From: Massilia violaceinigra
Lineage (GTDB): Bacteria > Pseudomonadota > Gammaproteobacteria > Burkholderiales > Burkholderiaceae_D
Reading direction: 5' to 3'
Assembly: GCF_002752675.1 (NCBI RefSeq)
Contig: NZ_CP024608.1
Coordinates: 4,588,001 to 4,652,000, forward strand
DNA: 64,000 bases
In this document: positions 18,359 through 27,303 of the stretch, in pieces
How the letters are laid out: every line of letters starts with the position of its first letter
Numbering within the stretch: position 1 is the first letter of the stretch
Position numbers and translations under genes: made by a program
The notes under the pieces: model-generated
Database searches by the model: none
What the model was told of the DNA's origin: nothing
What the model saw: only the letters and a program-made list of their open reading frames with translations

Positions 18359-19684
18359 ATGCGTGCACGTAATAATATGGAGCGCCACAGTCCGATCATA
18401 TCGCGCCGGATGTGGAATCTGGTCATACGGTGTTCCGGTATGATGTTCGCGCTTGTGGCTGGCGTAAGTCACGGAAATGCCATCGCGCAAACCTTCCCCT
18501 CATCCAACGATAAAATTCCCGCCGGCTGGAAAGGTCCCGTATTCAAGCTCAGCCAGGATTATCCGGTAGCGCTCCCCCAGGAGGCACTGCCCTGGCAAGC
18601 GATCGATCCCACCAATGAGCCGGAGCAGTACGCAAAGACGGTGTACTCGTATGTCCTTGAAGGCAACATTCAGGCGGACTGGGATGTAGGGAATAACAAG
18701 GTACGCAAATGGTATCACGCGCCCTGGATGCATTATGGCGATACCGGTCGGGAATTCATTCGAGGCTTGACCCGGGAAAGGACCACGCCCGCTCCGGCCA
18801 CGGCGGGGAGGGGTGAATTGGCGCCGACGCAGACGAGGTGCTTTCAAAACTGGGCGGTGGGATTCTATAATCCACCGGGAGGATATCAGGTCGGCAGAGT
18901 ATGGGCCAAACCTGGCAGTCCGGACGCGGCATTGTCGCAATTTCCCAATGGAACGGTGATTGCAAAATTATTATTTACGACGGCGCCCGATGCCGAGGTT
19001 TCCTATCTCAAGGATACGATGGAATGGCGTGCCAATATCCACGTGTTTTCCGGTGCGACCTGTCCCAGCGGAGCGCTGGCCCGGCGGCCGCAAACTGTCC
19101 GCTTGATGCAAGTGGACATTGCCGTCAAAGATGCGCGCGCGCTCGAGACGGGATGGGTGTTTGCGACCTTGTCGTACAACGGCAACGCTGCCGGGGCCAC
19201 GCCTTGGGAAAGAATGGAATTGGTTGGCGTGATGTGGGGTAACGATCTCGCCAAAAATCAGCAATGGATCAACAAGATGATCGGAACGCCGCAGCACCTG
19301 GGCGCGGATGGAAGACTCAACGGTCCAGTGGATAATCCCAGGTCATCGTGCATATCTTGCCATGCGACGGCACAAACCCCATCGAGGTCTCCCATGATTG
19401 CTCCCTCGCAAGCCGAGTCGGCGCGCTGGTTTGCCAACTACCTGGGGAGCCAGCCGTTTGATGCGGGCTCAACTCCGACAGATTATTCTCTGCAAATCGC
19501 CATGGGCATTCAAAACCTGAACCGCTCGAGAACGCCGGTAAGAAGCATGTCCGCCAAGGACCCCAAGCCGATGCTCATTCCCGCCGAAGACATCAAGCTC
19601 ATGAACCGGGCGTTTGATTCCGGCAGGGATATACCGCTGCCGATTGTCATCGACAAGACCTTGGAATATCCGTTCGGACGCTGA
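18359..19684 (+). CDS. Exported protein with a single c-type haem motif
   Basis: A 441-aa protein with a long basic N-region and a signal sequence (MMFALVAGVSHGNAIAQ, residues ~24-41). It carries one CxxCH haem-binding motif, CISCHA, at about residue 329, and a downstream 'M' rich segment (SPMIAPSQAES) that could supply the axial ligand. The N-terminal ~300 residues have no family I recognise. It may be a periplasmic cytochrome c-like electron carrier or a haem sensor/enzyme. The start is ATG at 18359 with AAGGA eight bases ahead; ATG at 18377 is an alternative. It stands alone between unrelated genes and has lower GC than its neighbours, which hints at acquisition by transfer. Confidence 0.75.
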   Translation: MRARNNMERHSPIISRRMWNLVIRCSGMMFALVAGVSHGNAIAQTFPSSNDKIPAGWKGPVFKLSQDYPVALPQEALPWQAIDPTNEPEQYAKTVYSYVLEGNIQADWDVGNNKVRKWYHAPWMHYGDTGREFIRGLTRERTTPAPATAGRGELAPTQTRCFQNWAVGFYNPPGGYQVGRVWAKPGSPDAALSQFPNGTVIAKLLFTTAPDAEVSYLKDTMEWRANIHVFSGATCPSGALARRPQTVRLMQVDIAVKDARALETGWVFATLSYNGNAAGATPWERMELVGVMWGNDLAKNQQWINKMIGTPQHLGADGRLNGPVDNPRSSCISCHATAQTPSRSPMIAPSQAESARWFANYLGSQPFDAGSTPTDYSLQIAMGIQNLNRSRTPVRSMSAKDPKPMLIPAEDIKLMNRAFDSGRDIPLPIVIDKTLEYPFGR

Positions 19685-19693
19685 TCGAGCCCG

Positions 19694-19745
19694 TGCCTGC
19701 CGGTCGTGCCGCGCCAGAGGCTTGGCACGGCAGGGCGGGCAGGCA
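19694..19745 (+). terminator. Hairpin after the cytochrome-like gene
   Basis: TGCCTGCC (19694-19701) pairs with GGCAGGCA (19738-19745), with an inner CGTGCC/GGCACG stem. The only T-run (TTTTTT) is about 20 bp downstream, so this is an imperfect terminator candidate. Confidence 0.4.
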
Positions 19746-19794
19746 ACGCGCCCGCCTCTGCGCTGTTGCTTTTTTAACTCCGCACAAAGTATCG

Positions 19795-19852
19795 TTGACA
19801 TTGAAAAACATTGAGTGATATATTTTGCTCATCGATTGGGAGCGTTTCCAAT
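19795..19852 (+). promoter_or_regulatory. Promoter and LacI-type operator for the TonB receptor
   Basis: A consensus -35 TTGACA (19795-19800) and -10 TATATT (19819-19824) are separated by 18 bp. The 18-bp palindrome ATTGGGAGCGTTTCCAAT lies at 19835-19852, starting about where transcription should start, a typical repressor position. Near copies precede the genes at 25976, 28595 and 40286. This is the first of four such sites in the window. Confidence 0.82.
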
Positions 19853-19987
19853 CAGTGTGGAGGTGCCGGAACAGCCGATCATGGATGAGCTGCCCGAGGC
19901 GGCGGCAGGGTGTAGTGGAGTGCAGACGCGGCGCCGTCCCGGCCGCGGACTAAAAACGATAATCAAAAAAATCAACGAGGAGACGCA

Positions 19988-22639
19988 ATGTTGTATCCGA
20001 AGACAAGAAGGACCCTGGTCAGCCTGGCCGTTGCCAGCGCGTGCGGGCTGATCGGTATGTCCGCCCATGCCCAGGCTCCGGAGCCGGCCCCGGCCAGCGA
20101 AAGCGAAAAGGAAGTCATTCCCGAAGTGAAGGTCACCGCCACCCGCTACTCGACCTCGTTGCTGAAAACCCCGCTGGCGGTCACCGCCTACAGCCAGGAT
20201 AACCTGAACCGCATGGGCATCACCAGCGCCAAGGACCTGGCCAACGAAATTCCCAACGTAACGTTCCAGGCCACCGGCGACTCGGCGGTGCAGATCACCA
20301 TCCGCGGCGTGACCTCCTCGAACACCACCGAAATCGGCGACCCCGCCGTCGGCTTTCACATCGACGGCCTGTACTCGCCCCGTCCGCAGGGCGCCCAGGC
20401 GCTCATGTTCGACGTCGACCAGGTCGAAGTGCTGCGCGGCCCGCAGGGCACCCTGTTCGGCCGCAACTCCACCGGCGGCAGCGTCAACGTCATTTCGGCC
20501 AAGCCTGATTTCTCGGGCAACTACGGCAAGGCCGAGGTCGACATCGGCAACTACCGCAAGAAGCAGGTCAACCTGATCCAGAACATCGCCGTCAACGACA
20601 AGCTGGCGCTGCGCGGCTCGTTCACCAAGGTCACGCGCAACGGCTGGGCCAACCAGATGTCGGACACGCGCGAAGCGAACGTGCCATTCAAGGGCTGGAT
20701 TCCGGATGGCATTCCCGATGTCGACCAGCGCTACAACCACCCGGTGAGCGCCAAGGATTTCTACACCAACCAGGATGAGTACGCAGCGCGCCTGGCGGCC
20801 AAGTTCAAGATCACCCCGGACCTGACCCTCAACGCCGCCTACGAGCTGTTCCAGGACAATGGCGCCGGCAACACCAGTTTCCGCGACTGCGACCAGGCAG
20901 CCGGCACGCGCTACGCCTGCACCGGCGGCCAGTGGGACCTGCTGATCAACGTGCCCGGCAAGACTGACATGACCATCAAGTCGCTGCGCGCCGGAGTCAG
21001 CTGGAACGTCAACAAGAACACCAGCATCGACTACAGCTTCATGCTGGCCAACCAGCAGCGCTCGCAGCTGTACGACGCCGACAAGGGCTTGACCGCCGCG
21101 CTGCCGTTCCAGGTGACGGCCGACTACCCGAACCGTCCGGACGCGGCCAACTGGAGCACCTGGCCGCTGGACGACCGCTACCAGGCTACCTGGGACTCGA
21201 AATACAAGTCCTCGGTGCAGGAACTCCAGCTCAAGCAGCAGTTCGACACCCTGCAATACGTGGCCGGCCTGTTCTGGATGCATGAGAAAAACCAGATCAA
21301 CTACGAAGTCGTCGATTTCTTCCGCAAGCCGCACGGCATCGCATCCGGCGCGTTTTACTCGCAGCCGGACCGCCAGGTCGACGCCAAGGCGGTATTCGCC
21401 CAGGCCGACTGGAAATTCATCCCGACCTGGACCGCCACCGCCGGCGCGCGCTACAGCGTCGACACCAAGGAAGACAAGAATGGCCTGAACCTGGGCGGCT
21501 GGGCCGGCGAGACGGCGTTCTACCGCGGCCAGTACAACGGCGGCATTCCGAACACGCCCGGCTACCGTTTTCCGCAAGCAAATGACCTGAAACCGGGCAT
21601 GGGCGGCAGCGTCGAGGCGTATTCCGGCTACGGCCGGCCGTCGCCGAACGACCACAAGGAAGAATGGAAGAAAGTCACCTGGCGCCTCGGCCTGCAGAAA
21701 CAGGTCACCGACAACCAGATGGCCTACACGGCGCTGTCGACCGGCTACAAGGCCGGCGGCTTCGGCGACAAGGTCGACAGTTGCGGCGGCCACACCTGCG
21801 TCGATGGCAAAAAGGGCGTGGAAACCTTCCTGCCTTACAAGCCGGAACTGGTCACCAATCTGGAATTCGGCTACAAGGGCAAGTTCCTGGAAAACCGCCT
21901 GAGCGTGTCGGCCGTCGCCTTCATGATGCGCTACAAGGACCAGCAGCTGACCAACACCTATTTCGTCTCGAAATACCGTCCGGACGACGGCAAGCCGTGC
22001 GCCAGCGACCAGCCCAAGTGCGATGTGTACGAAACCTGGCGCACCATTAACGTCGGCAACAACCGCATCTCGGGTATCGAAGTCGAGTGGGATTACAAGC
22101 CATGGAAGGGCGCCAAGGTCGGCGGCGCGTTCTCTAACCTGAACACCTCGATCCGCGACTACGGTTCCTACAGCGATGACTACCTGTGCGACGAGCGCAT
22201 CGAATTCAACCAGGAGCGCTGCCCGGCGCCGTACGCCGGCGCCGGTCCGGACAACGGCAAGCGCCTGTACGACGTGACCAACAACCGCTTGCCGAACGCG
22301 CCGAAGTACACCTTCATGCTGCACGCCTCGCAAGCGTTCGTGCTCGACGGCGGCTACAAGCTGACGCCGTACTTCAAGGTCAACTGGCGCGACAAGGTCT
22401 ACTTCGACGTGCGCAACGACGAGTTCGAGCACATCGGCCGCTTCCAGAAGGCCAATGCGGTCGGCGACGCCTCGTTCCGGGTCGACGCGCCGAATGGCAA
22501 CTGGCATGCGGAACTGTATGTGCGCAACGTGACGGACAAGAAGGTGAAAACGTCCGGCAACAGCGGCCTGGGCGGGCAGATGATCGCCAGCTACAACGAA
22601 CCACGCATGTTCGGACTGCGCGCCGGATTCAGCTACTGA
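19988..22639 (+). CDS. TonB-dependent outer-membrane receptor (carbohydrate type)
   Basis: An 883-aa TonB-dependent receptor that would import a ligand across the outer membrane using ExbB/ExbD/TonB energy. It has a signal peptide (cleavage near AHAQ, residue ~30), a TonB-box-like segment (EVKVTATR, ~48), a plug domain ('VLRGPQGTLFGRNSTGGSVN', ~155-175) and a 22-strand barrel ending in an aromatic residue (GLRAGFSY). The start follows GAGGAGA. The upstream LacI-type operator and the downstream halogenase place it among the receptors of proteobacterial carbohydrate-utilisation loci rather than siderophore receptors. The ligand is probably a plant or microbial glucoside, judged from the regulon. 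No SusD partner is present, as is normal in this class. Confidence 0.9.
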   Translation: MLYPKTRRTLVSLAVASACGLIGMSAHAQAPEPAPASESEKEVIPEVKVTATRYSTSLLKTPLAVTAYSQDNLNRMGITSAKDLANEIPNVTFQATGDSAVQITIRGVTSSNTTEIGDPAVGFHIDGLYSPRPQGAQALMFDVDQVEVLRGPQGTLFGRNSTGGSVNVISAKPDFSGNYGKAEVDIGNYRKKQVNLIQNIAVNDKLALRGSFTKVTRNGWANQMSDTREANVPFKGWIPDGIPDVDQRYNHPVSAKDFYTNQDEYAARLAAKFKITPDLTLNAAYELFQDNGAGNTSFRDCDQAAGTRYACTGGQWDLLINVPGKTDMTIKSLRAGVSWNVNKNTSIDYSFMLANQQRSQLYDADKGLTAALPFQVTADYPNRPDAANWSTWPLDDRYQATWDSKYKSSVQELQLKQQFDTLQYVAGLFWMHEKNQINYEVVDFFRKPHGIASGAFYSQPDRQVDAKAVFAQADWKFIPTWTATAGARYSVDTKEDKNGLNLGGWAGETAFYRGQYNGGIPNTPGYRFPQANDLKPGMGGSVEAYSGYGRPSPNDHKEEWKKVTWRLGLQKQVTDNQMAYTALSTGYKAGGFGDKVDSCGGHTCVDGKKGVETFLPYKPELVTNLEFGYKGKFLENRLSVSAVAFMMRYKDQQLTNTYFVSKYRPDDGKPCASDQPKCDVYETWRTINVGNNRISGIEVEWDYKPWKGAKVGGAFSNLNTSIRDYGSYSDDYLCDERIEFNQERCPAPYAGAGPDNGKRLYDVTNNRLPNAPKYTFMLHASQAFVLDGGYKLTPYFKVNWRDKVYFDVRNDEFEHIGRFQKANAVGDASFRVDAPNGNWHAELYVRNVTDKKVKTSGNSGLGGQMIASYNEPRMFGLRAGFSY

Positions 22640-22696
22640 TGCGCTACTGACATTAACCGTTTGGCGAGCCCCGCGTGCCGCAAGGCGCGCGGTGGG

Positions 22697-22734
22697 CCGG
22701 TGTGTCCTGTCCCCCAGGCCACACCGGTTTTTTT
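22697..22734 (+). terminator. Intrinsic terminator after the TonB receptor
   Basis: CCGGTGTG (22697-22704) pairs with CACACCGG (22720-22727), followed directly by seven T residues. It should stop or attenuate transcription before the halogenase gene, which therefore needs readthrough or its own promoter. Confidence 0.87.
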
Positions 22735-22789
22735 GCATGCGCACTTATTTTAGTCGCACCCTTTGTCACAGCATCGACCGGAGAACCAG

Positions 22790-24310
22790 ATGACAGACCA
22801 GCGCATCAAGCAGATCGTGATCGTCGGTGGCGGCACCGCCGGCTGGATGAGCGCCGCGGCGCTGTCGCAGCTGCTGCCCGTGGGCCACCACTACCGGCTG
22901 ATCGAGTCGGACCAGATTTCCACCATCGGGGTGGGGGAGGCGACCATCCCCAGCATCCGCAATTTCAACCTGCACCTGGGCATCGATGAGAACGACTTCA
23001 TCCGCGCCACCCAGGGCACCTTCAAGCTCGGTATCGAATTCGTCAACTGGGGGCAGCAGGGCAGCAACTACATCCACGGCTTCGGCTCGGTCGGGCGCGA
23101 CCAGCCGACCGCCAATTTCTTCCACTACTGGCTGAAAATGCACCAGGCCGGACAGGCCGACAGCCTGGAGCCGTACTCGATCAACACCATGGCCGCGCGC
23201 CTGGGCAAGTTCAGCCGCGGGCGTCCGGACCTGCCCAATTCGCCGCTGGCGGACCTGTCCTACGCCTTCCATTTCGACGCCGGCCTGTATGCGCGCTACC
23301 TGCGCAGCTACAGCGAAGCGCGCGGCGTGCAGCGCACCGAAGGCCGCATCGTCGAGACCGTGCTGCATCCGGACGGATCGATCGCGGCGCTGATGATGGA
23401 AAATGGCGAACGCATCGCCGGCGATTTTTTCATCGATTGTTCCGGCATGGTGGGTTTGCTGATCGAGCAGGCCCTGCACACCGGCTATGAAGACTGGAGC
23501 CACTGGCTGCCGTGCGACCGCGCCATTGCCGTGCCTTGCGAATCGCACGGCCCCATGGCGGCGCTGACGCGCTCGACCGCGCACACAGCGGGCTGGCAGT
23601 GGCGCATTCCGCTGCAGCACCGCACCGGCAACGGCCATGTGTTTTCGAGCAAGTTCATGAGCGCCGACGAAGCCCAGGCCATCCTCATGAACAATCTCGA
23701 CGGCCAGCCGCTGGCCGAACCGCGCCTGCTCAAGTTCACCACCGGCAAGCGCAAGCGCGCCTGGAACAAGAACTGCGTGGCGATCGGCCTGTCGGGCGGC
23801 TTCATGGAGCCGCTCGAGTCGACCAGCATCCACATGGTCAAGACGGCGCTGATGCGCCTGATCAGTTTTTTCCCCGACCGCGGCTTCGACCAGGTCGACA
23901 TCGACACCTTCAACCGCCTGTGCGACAAGGAGTACGAGCAAATCCGCGACTTCCTGATCCTGCACTATAAAGTGAGCACGCGCGACGATTCGCCCTTCTG
24001 GCGCTATTGCCGCGACATGGAGGTGCCGGCCAGCCTGCGCCGCAGGCTCGACCTGTACGCCAGCCACGGGCGCATCTTGCGCGAGAACGAGGAGCTGTTT
24101 CCCGAGGATAGCTGGCTGCAGGTGATGCACGGGCAGGGCTTGCGCGCGCGCGGCTACAACCCGGTGGTCGACCAGCGCGCACCGGACGAGATCGCCGACT
24201 TCCTGCAGGGGACGCAGGCGGTGATCCGCAAGTGCGTGGACGCCATGACCAGCCACGAGGCATTCATCAAGGCCAACTGCCAAGCGGCGGCGCTGCGCCG
24301 CGCGGCCTGA
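22790..24310 (+). CDS. Flavin-dependent halogenase (tryptophan 7-halogenase family)
   Basis: A 506-aa protein of the FADH2-dependent tryptophan halogenase family. The FAD-binding loop GGGTAGW sits at about residues 13-19, '[10 protein letters not shown]' follows near 47, the family signature WQWRIP is at 269-274, and the two catalytic residues of characterised enzymes appear to be present: a Lys in 'GTFKLGIEF' (K79) and a Glu in 'PLESTSI' (E343). The ATG at 22790 follows CCGGAGAACC; a TTG at 22763 is in frame but lacks a good site. Such genes are repeatedly found beside carbohydrate TonB receptors in Xanthomonas, Caulobacter and relatives, where no natural substrate is agreed. Whether this one halogenates tryptophan, a peptide or a glycoside is open. 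Confidence 0.9.
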   Translation: MTDQRIKQIVIVGGGTAGWMSAAALSQLLPVGHHYRLIESDQISTIGVGEATIPSIRNFNLHLGIDENDFIRATQGTFKLGIEFVNWGQQGSNYIHGFGSVGRDQPTANFFHYWLKMHQAGQADSLEPYSINTMAARLGKFSRGRPDLPNSPLADLSYAFHFDAGLYARYLRSYSEARGVQRTEGRIVETVLHPDGSIAALMMENGERIAGDFFIDCSGMVGLLIEQALHTGYEDWSHWLPCDRAIAVPCESHGPMAALTRSTAHTAGWQWRIPLQHRTGNGHVFSSKFMSADEAQAILMNNLDGQPLAEPRLLKFTTGKRKRAWNKNCVAIGLSGGFMEPLESTSIHMVKTALMRLISFFPDRGFDQVDIDTFNRLCDKEYEQIRDFLILHYKVSTRDDSPFWRYCRDMEVPASLRRRLDLYASHGRILRENEELFPEDSWLQVMHGQGLRARGYNPVVDQRAPDEIADFLQGTQAVIRKCVDAMTSHEAFIKANCQAAALRRAA

Positions 24311-24344
24311 CGTCCCGGCCTGTCGGCGCGGCGCCGAGGGACGT

Positions 24345-24373
24345 AAAAAAACCGGCACGCAGCCGGTTTTTTT
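24345..24373. terminator. Bidirectional terminator
   Basis: AAAAAAACCGGC (24345-24356) and GCCGGTTTTTTT (24362-24373) form a stem with flanking A- and T-runs, so it can end transcription of both the halogenase (plus) and the OmpA-like barrel gene (minus). Confidence 0.88.
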
Positions 24374-24387
24374 GTGGAGCTGGCAGC

Positions 24388-24930
24388 TTAGAACGAGAAA
24401 CGCATGCCGGTCGACAGGATCGTCGCTTTCAGCGAACCATTTTTGCCTTTTGCGACGGCGCCGTAGTTTTCATATTCGACGAACGCGGCGATGGTCTTGG
24501 TCACGGCGTAGGTTGCGCCAACGCCCAGCAGCGCATCGGTCTTTTTCTGCTTGTCGTCGCCTTCGCCGACCAGCAGCTGCATGGTGCGGTTCTTGGCGAT
24601 ACCCAGCTTGCCGGTAATGGCGAACTTCTCGCCCAGCGGCAGGGTGAGGGTGCCGGCGGCGAAGTACGAACGCGCGCGCGAACCGCTGCGCTTGCCGCCG
24701 GTTTCGGCGGTGCCGAAGTGGGTGAAGCCGGCTTCGACGCCGAAATTCTTGTCGAATTTGTAACCGGTGAATACCTTGGCTGCAAGGTCGTGGTCCTTGT
24801 AGGTGCCTTCGGTGATGCTCAGAACTTGCTCTGCGGCACCAATGCCAACACCAACGTAGGAGCTTTCGGCCTGCGCTGCCATAGGAGCGGTGGCGGCGGC
24901 CAGCATGGCGATAGCGAGTTTGTTTTTCAC
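24388..24930 (-). CDS. Small OmpA-like eight-stranded outer-membrane barrel protein
   Basis: A 180-aa protein with a signal peptide (KNKLAIAMLAAATAPMAAQA) and alternating beta-strand pattern ending in 'STGMRFSF', a terminal Phe typical of outer-membrane barrels. 'SSYVGVGIGAAEQ' and 'GVEAGFTHFG' are characteristic of the OmpA/OmpW-like transmembrane fold (outer membrane protein beta-barrel domain). I place the start at the GTG at 24930, because AGGA lies six bases upstream and the signal peptide then starts correctly; an ATG at 24969 would add a 13-residue non-signal leader. Function is unknown: structural or receptor-like. Confidence 0.82.
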   Translation of the reverse strand: MKNKLAIAMLAAATAPMAAQAESSYVGVGIGAAEQVLSITEGTYKDHDLAAKVFTGYKFDKNFGVEAGFTHFGTAETGGKRSGSRARSYFAAGTLTLPLGEKFAITGKLGIAKNRTMQLLVGEGDDKQKKTDALLGVGATYAVTKTIAAFVEYENYGAVAKGKNGSLKATILSTGMRFSF

Positions 24931-25112
24931 GTGAAATCCTGTAATGGGTTTGTAAACATAGATCGCCAAATGTCGCCATTCGGCAAAAACAGCCGAAATT
25001 ATATATCGACCAACCTTATAAGATGCTTTTGGGTATCGTTATGGGCCTCAGTTTGGCTCAAATTTGCTGTAAAACAACGCGGCAATGGCTTGTCATGCCC
25101 GCCGATGGCGGC

Positions 25113-25805
25113 TCAGGCGCTGCGTTTGCGGAAGCGAAAGAAGCCATTCATGGTGAGCCGGCCGCGCGCCGGGTCGCTGTGGAGCAGGGCGGGCGCCGCG
25201 ATCTGGGCCGCGTGGAAGATCTCGCCATCGTAGAAAATAGCCCGGTTGAAGCGCGCGGGAATGGTGCAGATTTGCTCGAAGTGCGCGTTCGAGGCGATCA
25301 GGTAGCCGGCGCCGCCGGCGTCTGCGGGGGTGCCGGCATGGGCTGCGCGCAAGAGGCGCGCCGTGGCTTCGGGGGCCTGGGTGGGGCGGTAAAAGCTGGT
25401 GCCGCCCATGCGCGCGTCGTCGAACAGGTACACCACGGCCGCCGCCGCACCCACGCCCGGCGCCAGGTCGGCGCAATCGCGGTGGCACAGGCGCTGCAGG
25501 GGATGGAGCCGGTCCGGGGGCAGGGTGGCCAGTGCCAGGCGCGCCGCCACGCTGACGGTGCGCTGGGCGCCCAGCGCGCGCCGCACGTGCTGGATGAAGA
25601 ATTCGTCGAGGCGGAAGGCCGTCTCCTGGCCCAGGTCCAGTTCCGGGCCGGGATAGTAGTTGTCCGGGTCGACGGCAAAGCGGGCCTGCGCGGCGACGGC
25701 CTGCGCGACCAGCGCGCGCGGATCGAGCAGGAAATCGTCCACTACGACGCACGGCGCCTGTCCGGCGATGGCGATAAAACGGACTTGCGGGCGCGGATTG
25801 AACAC
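25113..25805 (-). CDS. DUF6445-type protein, putative 2OG-Fe(II) oxygenase
   Basis: A 230-aa protein resembling the DUF6445 family that accompanies tryptophan-halogenase-like genes in carbohydrate TonB loci. It shows the residues expected of a 2-oxoglutarate/Fe(II) double-stranded beta-helix enzyme: an HxD pair in 'LCHRDCADL' (~residue 106), a distal His in 'GEIFHAAQI' (~200) and an Arg in 'GRLTMNGFFRF' near the C-terminus. The N-terminus 'CVVVDDFLLDPRALV' is typical of this group. The start codon is GTG at 25805; a longer overlapping frame (to 26106) is a shadow. It is transcribed divergently from the sugar-binding protein gene. Activity is inferred only. Confidence 0.72.
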   Translation of the reverse strand: MFNPRPQVRFIAIAGQAPCVVVDDFLLDPRALVAQAVAAQARFAVDPDNYYPGPELDLGQETAFRLDEFFIQHVRRALGAQRTVSVAARLALATLPPDRLHPLQRLCHRDCADLAPGVGAAAAVVYLFDDARMGGTSFYRPTQAPEATARLLRAAHAGTPADAGGAGYLIASNAHFEQICTIPARFNRAIFYDGEIFHAAQIAAPALLHSDPARGRLTMNGFFRFRKRSA

Positions 25806-25881
25806 GGAAGCTCGATGCGAAGAGGGATGAAAACAAAGAGGATGAAAACGCTATCGCGACGCGCCATGATAGCCTTGCGCG

Positions 25882-25940
25882 TTGACACTGAAATTCTTTG
25901 AATGATATAGTCAACCGACAAGATTGGAAAGCCTTCCAAT
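25882..25940 (+). promoter_or_regulatory. Promoter and LacI-type operator for the sugar-binding protein
   Basis: TTGACA (25882-25887) and TATAGT (25906-25911) are 18 bp apart, and the palindrome ATTGGAAAGCCTTCCAAT lies at 25923-25940, 17 bp after the start of the -10. The geometry is nearly the same as at the TonB receptor, which supports a shared repressor. Confidence 0.83.
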
Positions 25941-25975
25941 TCAAGACGGGCACAGACCTGCTTTCACCGGAGACC

Positions 25976-27211
25976 ATGTTGAAACAACGAATTCTGGCTG
26001 CCGCGCTGGCGCTGGCAAGCGCCGGTGCCGCCTTTGGCGCCGACCCCAAACCGGAAGTGATCCACTGGTGGACTTCCAGCAGCGAAGCGGCCGCGGTGCG
26101 CACCATCGCCGACGCCTACCGCGCCGCCGGCGGCGCCTGGACCGATACCGCGATCGCCGGCGCCGACCAGGCGCGCGCGGTGGCGATCAACCGCATCGTC
26201 GGCGGCAATGCGCCGATGGCGGCCCAGTTCAACACGACCAAGCAGTTCACCGACCTGGTCGAGCAGGGCATGCTCAATAACGTCGACGACGTCGCGCTCA
26301 GGGAAGGCTGGGACAAGTTCCTGCCCGAGCCGGTGCTTAACGTCATCCGCGTCAAGGGCCATTACTACGCGGTCCCGGTCAACATCCACATGCAAGCCTG
26401 GATCTGGTATTCCAAGGCGGCCTTCCAGAAGGCCGGCATCGCCAAGGAGCCGGCCAGCGTCGAGGAACTGTTCGCCGCGCTCGACAAGCTCAAGGCGGCC
26501 GGATTGATCGCGCTCGCGCACGGCGGCCAGCCGTGGCAGGAAAACATCCTGTTCCTGTCGATGCTGGCCCACATGGGCGGCACCGACCTGTATCTGAAGG
26601 TGCTGCGCGAGCGCGATCCGGCGGCCATCAATTCCGAGGCCTTCCGCCGCGTTCTGCTCAATTTCAAGCGCCTGCAATCGTACGTCGACGCCGGCGCGCC
26701 GGGCCGCAACTGGAACGATGCCACCGCCCTGGTCATCTCCGGCAAGGCCGGCATCCAGGTGATGGGCGACTGGGCCAAGGGCGAATTTGGCGCGGCGCGC
26801 CAGAGCGCCGGCAAGGAATACGGCTGCATCCCCGGCTTCGGCCCGCGCTCGCCCTATCTGATCCAGGGCGACGCCTTCGTCTTCCCCAAGACCGGCAATG
26901 CGCAGCAGATCAAGTACCAGAAGCTGCTGGCCAGCGTGATCGTCGCGCCGCGCACCCAGATCGCTTTCAACAAGCTCAAAGGCTCGATTCCGATCCGGGG
27001 CGACGTCGATGCGTCAGGCATGGACCCGTGCGCCAAGGCCGGCATGGCGATCATGAAGGACCGCACGCGCCACGTCGGCATCGGCGAGGTGTATCTGACG
27101 CCGGACCAGAATGGCGCCATGCAGGATGTATTGACATCGTTCTGGAATACCAAGATGCCGGCCGAGAAAGCGCAAAAGCTGATCGCCGCCGCCCTCAGGA
27201 ACGAGCAGTGA
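25976..27211 (+). CDS. Carbohydrate ABC transporter substrate-binding protein (orphan)
   Basis: A 411-aa periplasmic binding protein of the extracellular solute-binding family 1 (sugar type). The signal peptide MLKQRILAAALALASAGAAFGA begins at ATG 25976 (CGGAGA upstream); an in-frame start at 25898 lies inside the operator region and is rejected. Motifs: 'EVIHWWTSSSEAAAVRTI', 'VPVNIHMQAWIWYSK' and 'VMGDWAKGEFGA' are typical of glucoside/glucose-binding proteins. No permease or ATPase genes are adjacent: the next gene is the LacI regulator. The partner transporter must be encoded elsewhere, or the protein serves sensing. It should be derepressed with the other operator-bearing genes. Confidence 0.9.
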   Translation: MLKQRILAAALALASAGAAFGADPKPEVIHWWTSSSEAAAVRTIADAYRAAGGAWTDTAIAGADQARAVAINRIVGGNAPMAAQFNTTKQFTDLVEQGMLNNVDDVALREGWDKFLPEPVLNVIRVKGHYYAVPVNIHMQAWIWYSKAAFQKAGIAKEPASVEELFAALDKLKAAGLIALAHGGQPWQENILFLSMLAHMGGTDLYLKVLRERDPAAINSEAFRRVLLNFKRLQSYVDAGAPGRNWNDATALVISGKAGIQVMGDWAKGEFGAARQSAGKEYGCIPGFGPRSPYLIQGDAFVFPKTGNAQQIKYQKLLASVIVAPRTQIAFNKLKGSIPIRGDVDASGMDPCAKAGMAIMKDRTRHVGIGEVYLTPDQNGAMQDVLTSFWNTKMPAEKAQKLIAAALRNEQ

Positions 27212-27303
27212 CGGGGATCGGGCTGCGCGCGCTTGTGAGAGAGCGCCCGAATGCAGTATGCTGCGATTTTTGCAGTCCCCATTTTTGAACGGAAGAACCG
27301 CGC

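Noticed and set aside
19829..22744. 971-codon minus-strand ORF opposite the TonB receptor
   Set aside because: Antisense shadow of a clear receptor gene; no motifs and it runs through the promoter and operator.
25093..26106. 337-codon minus-strand ORF overlapping the DUF6445 gene
   Set aside because: Wrong frame relative to the recognised protein and it crosses the promoter/operator of the sugar-binding protein gene.
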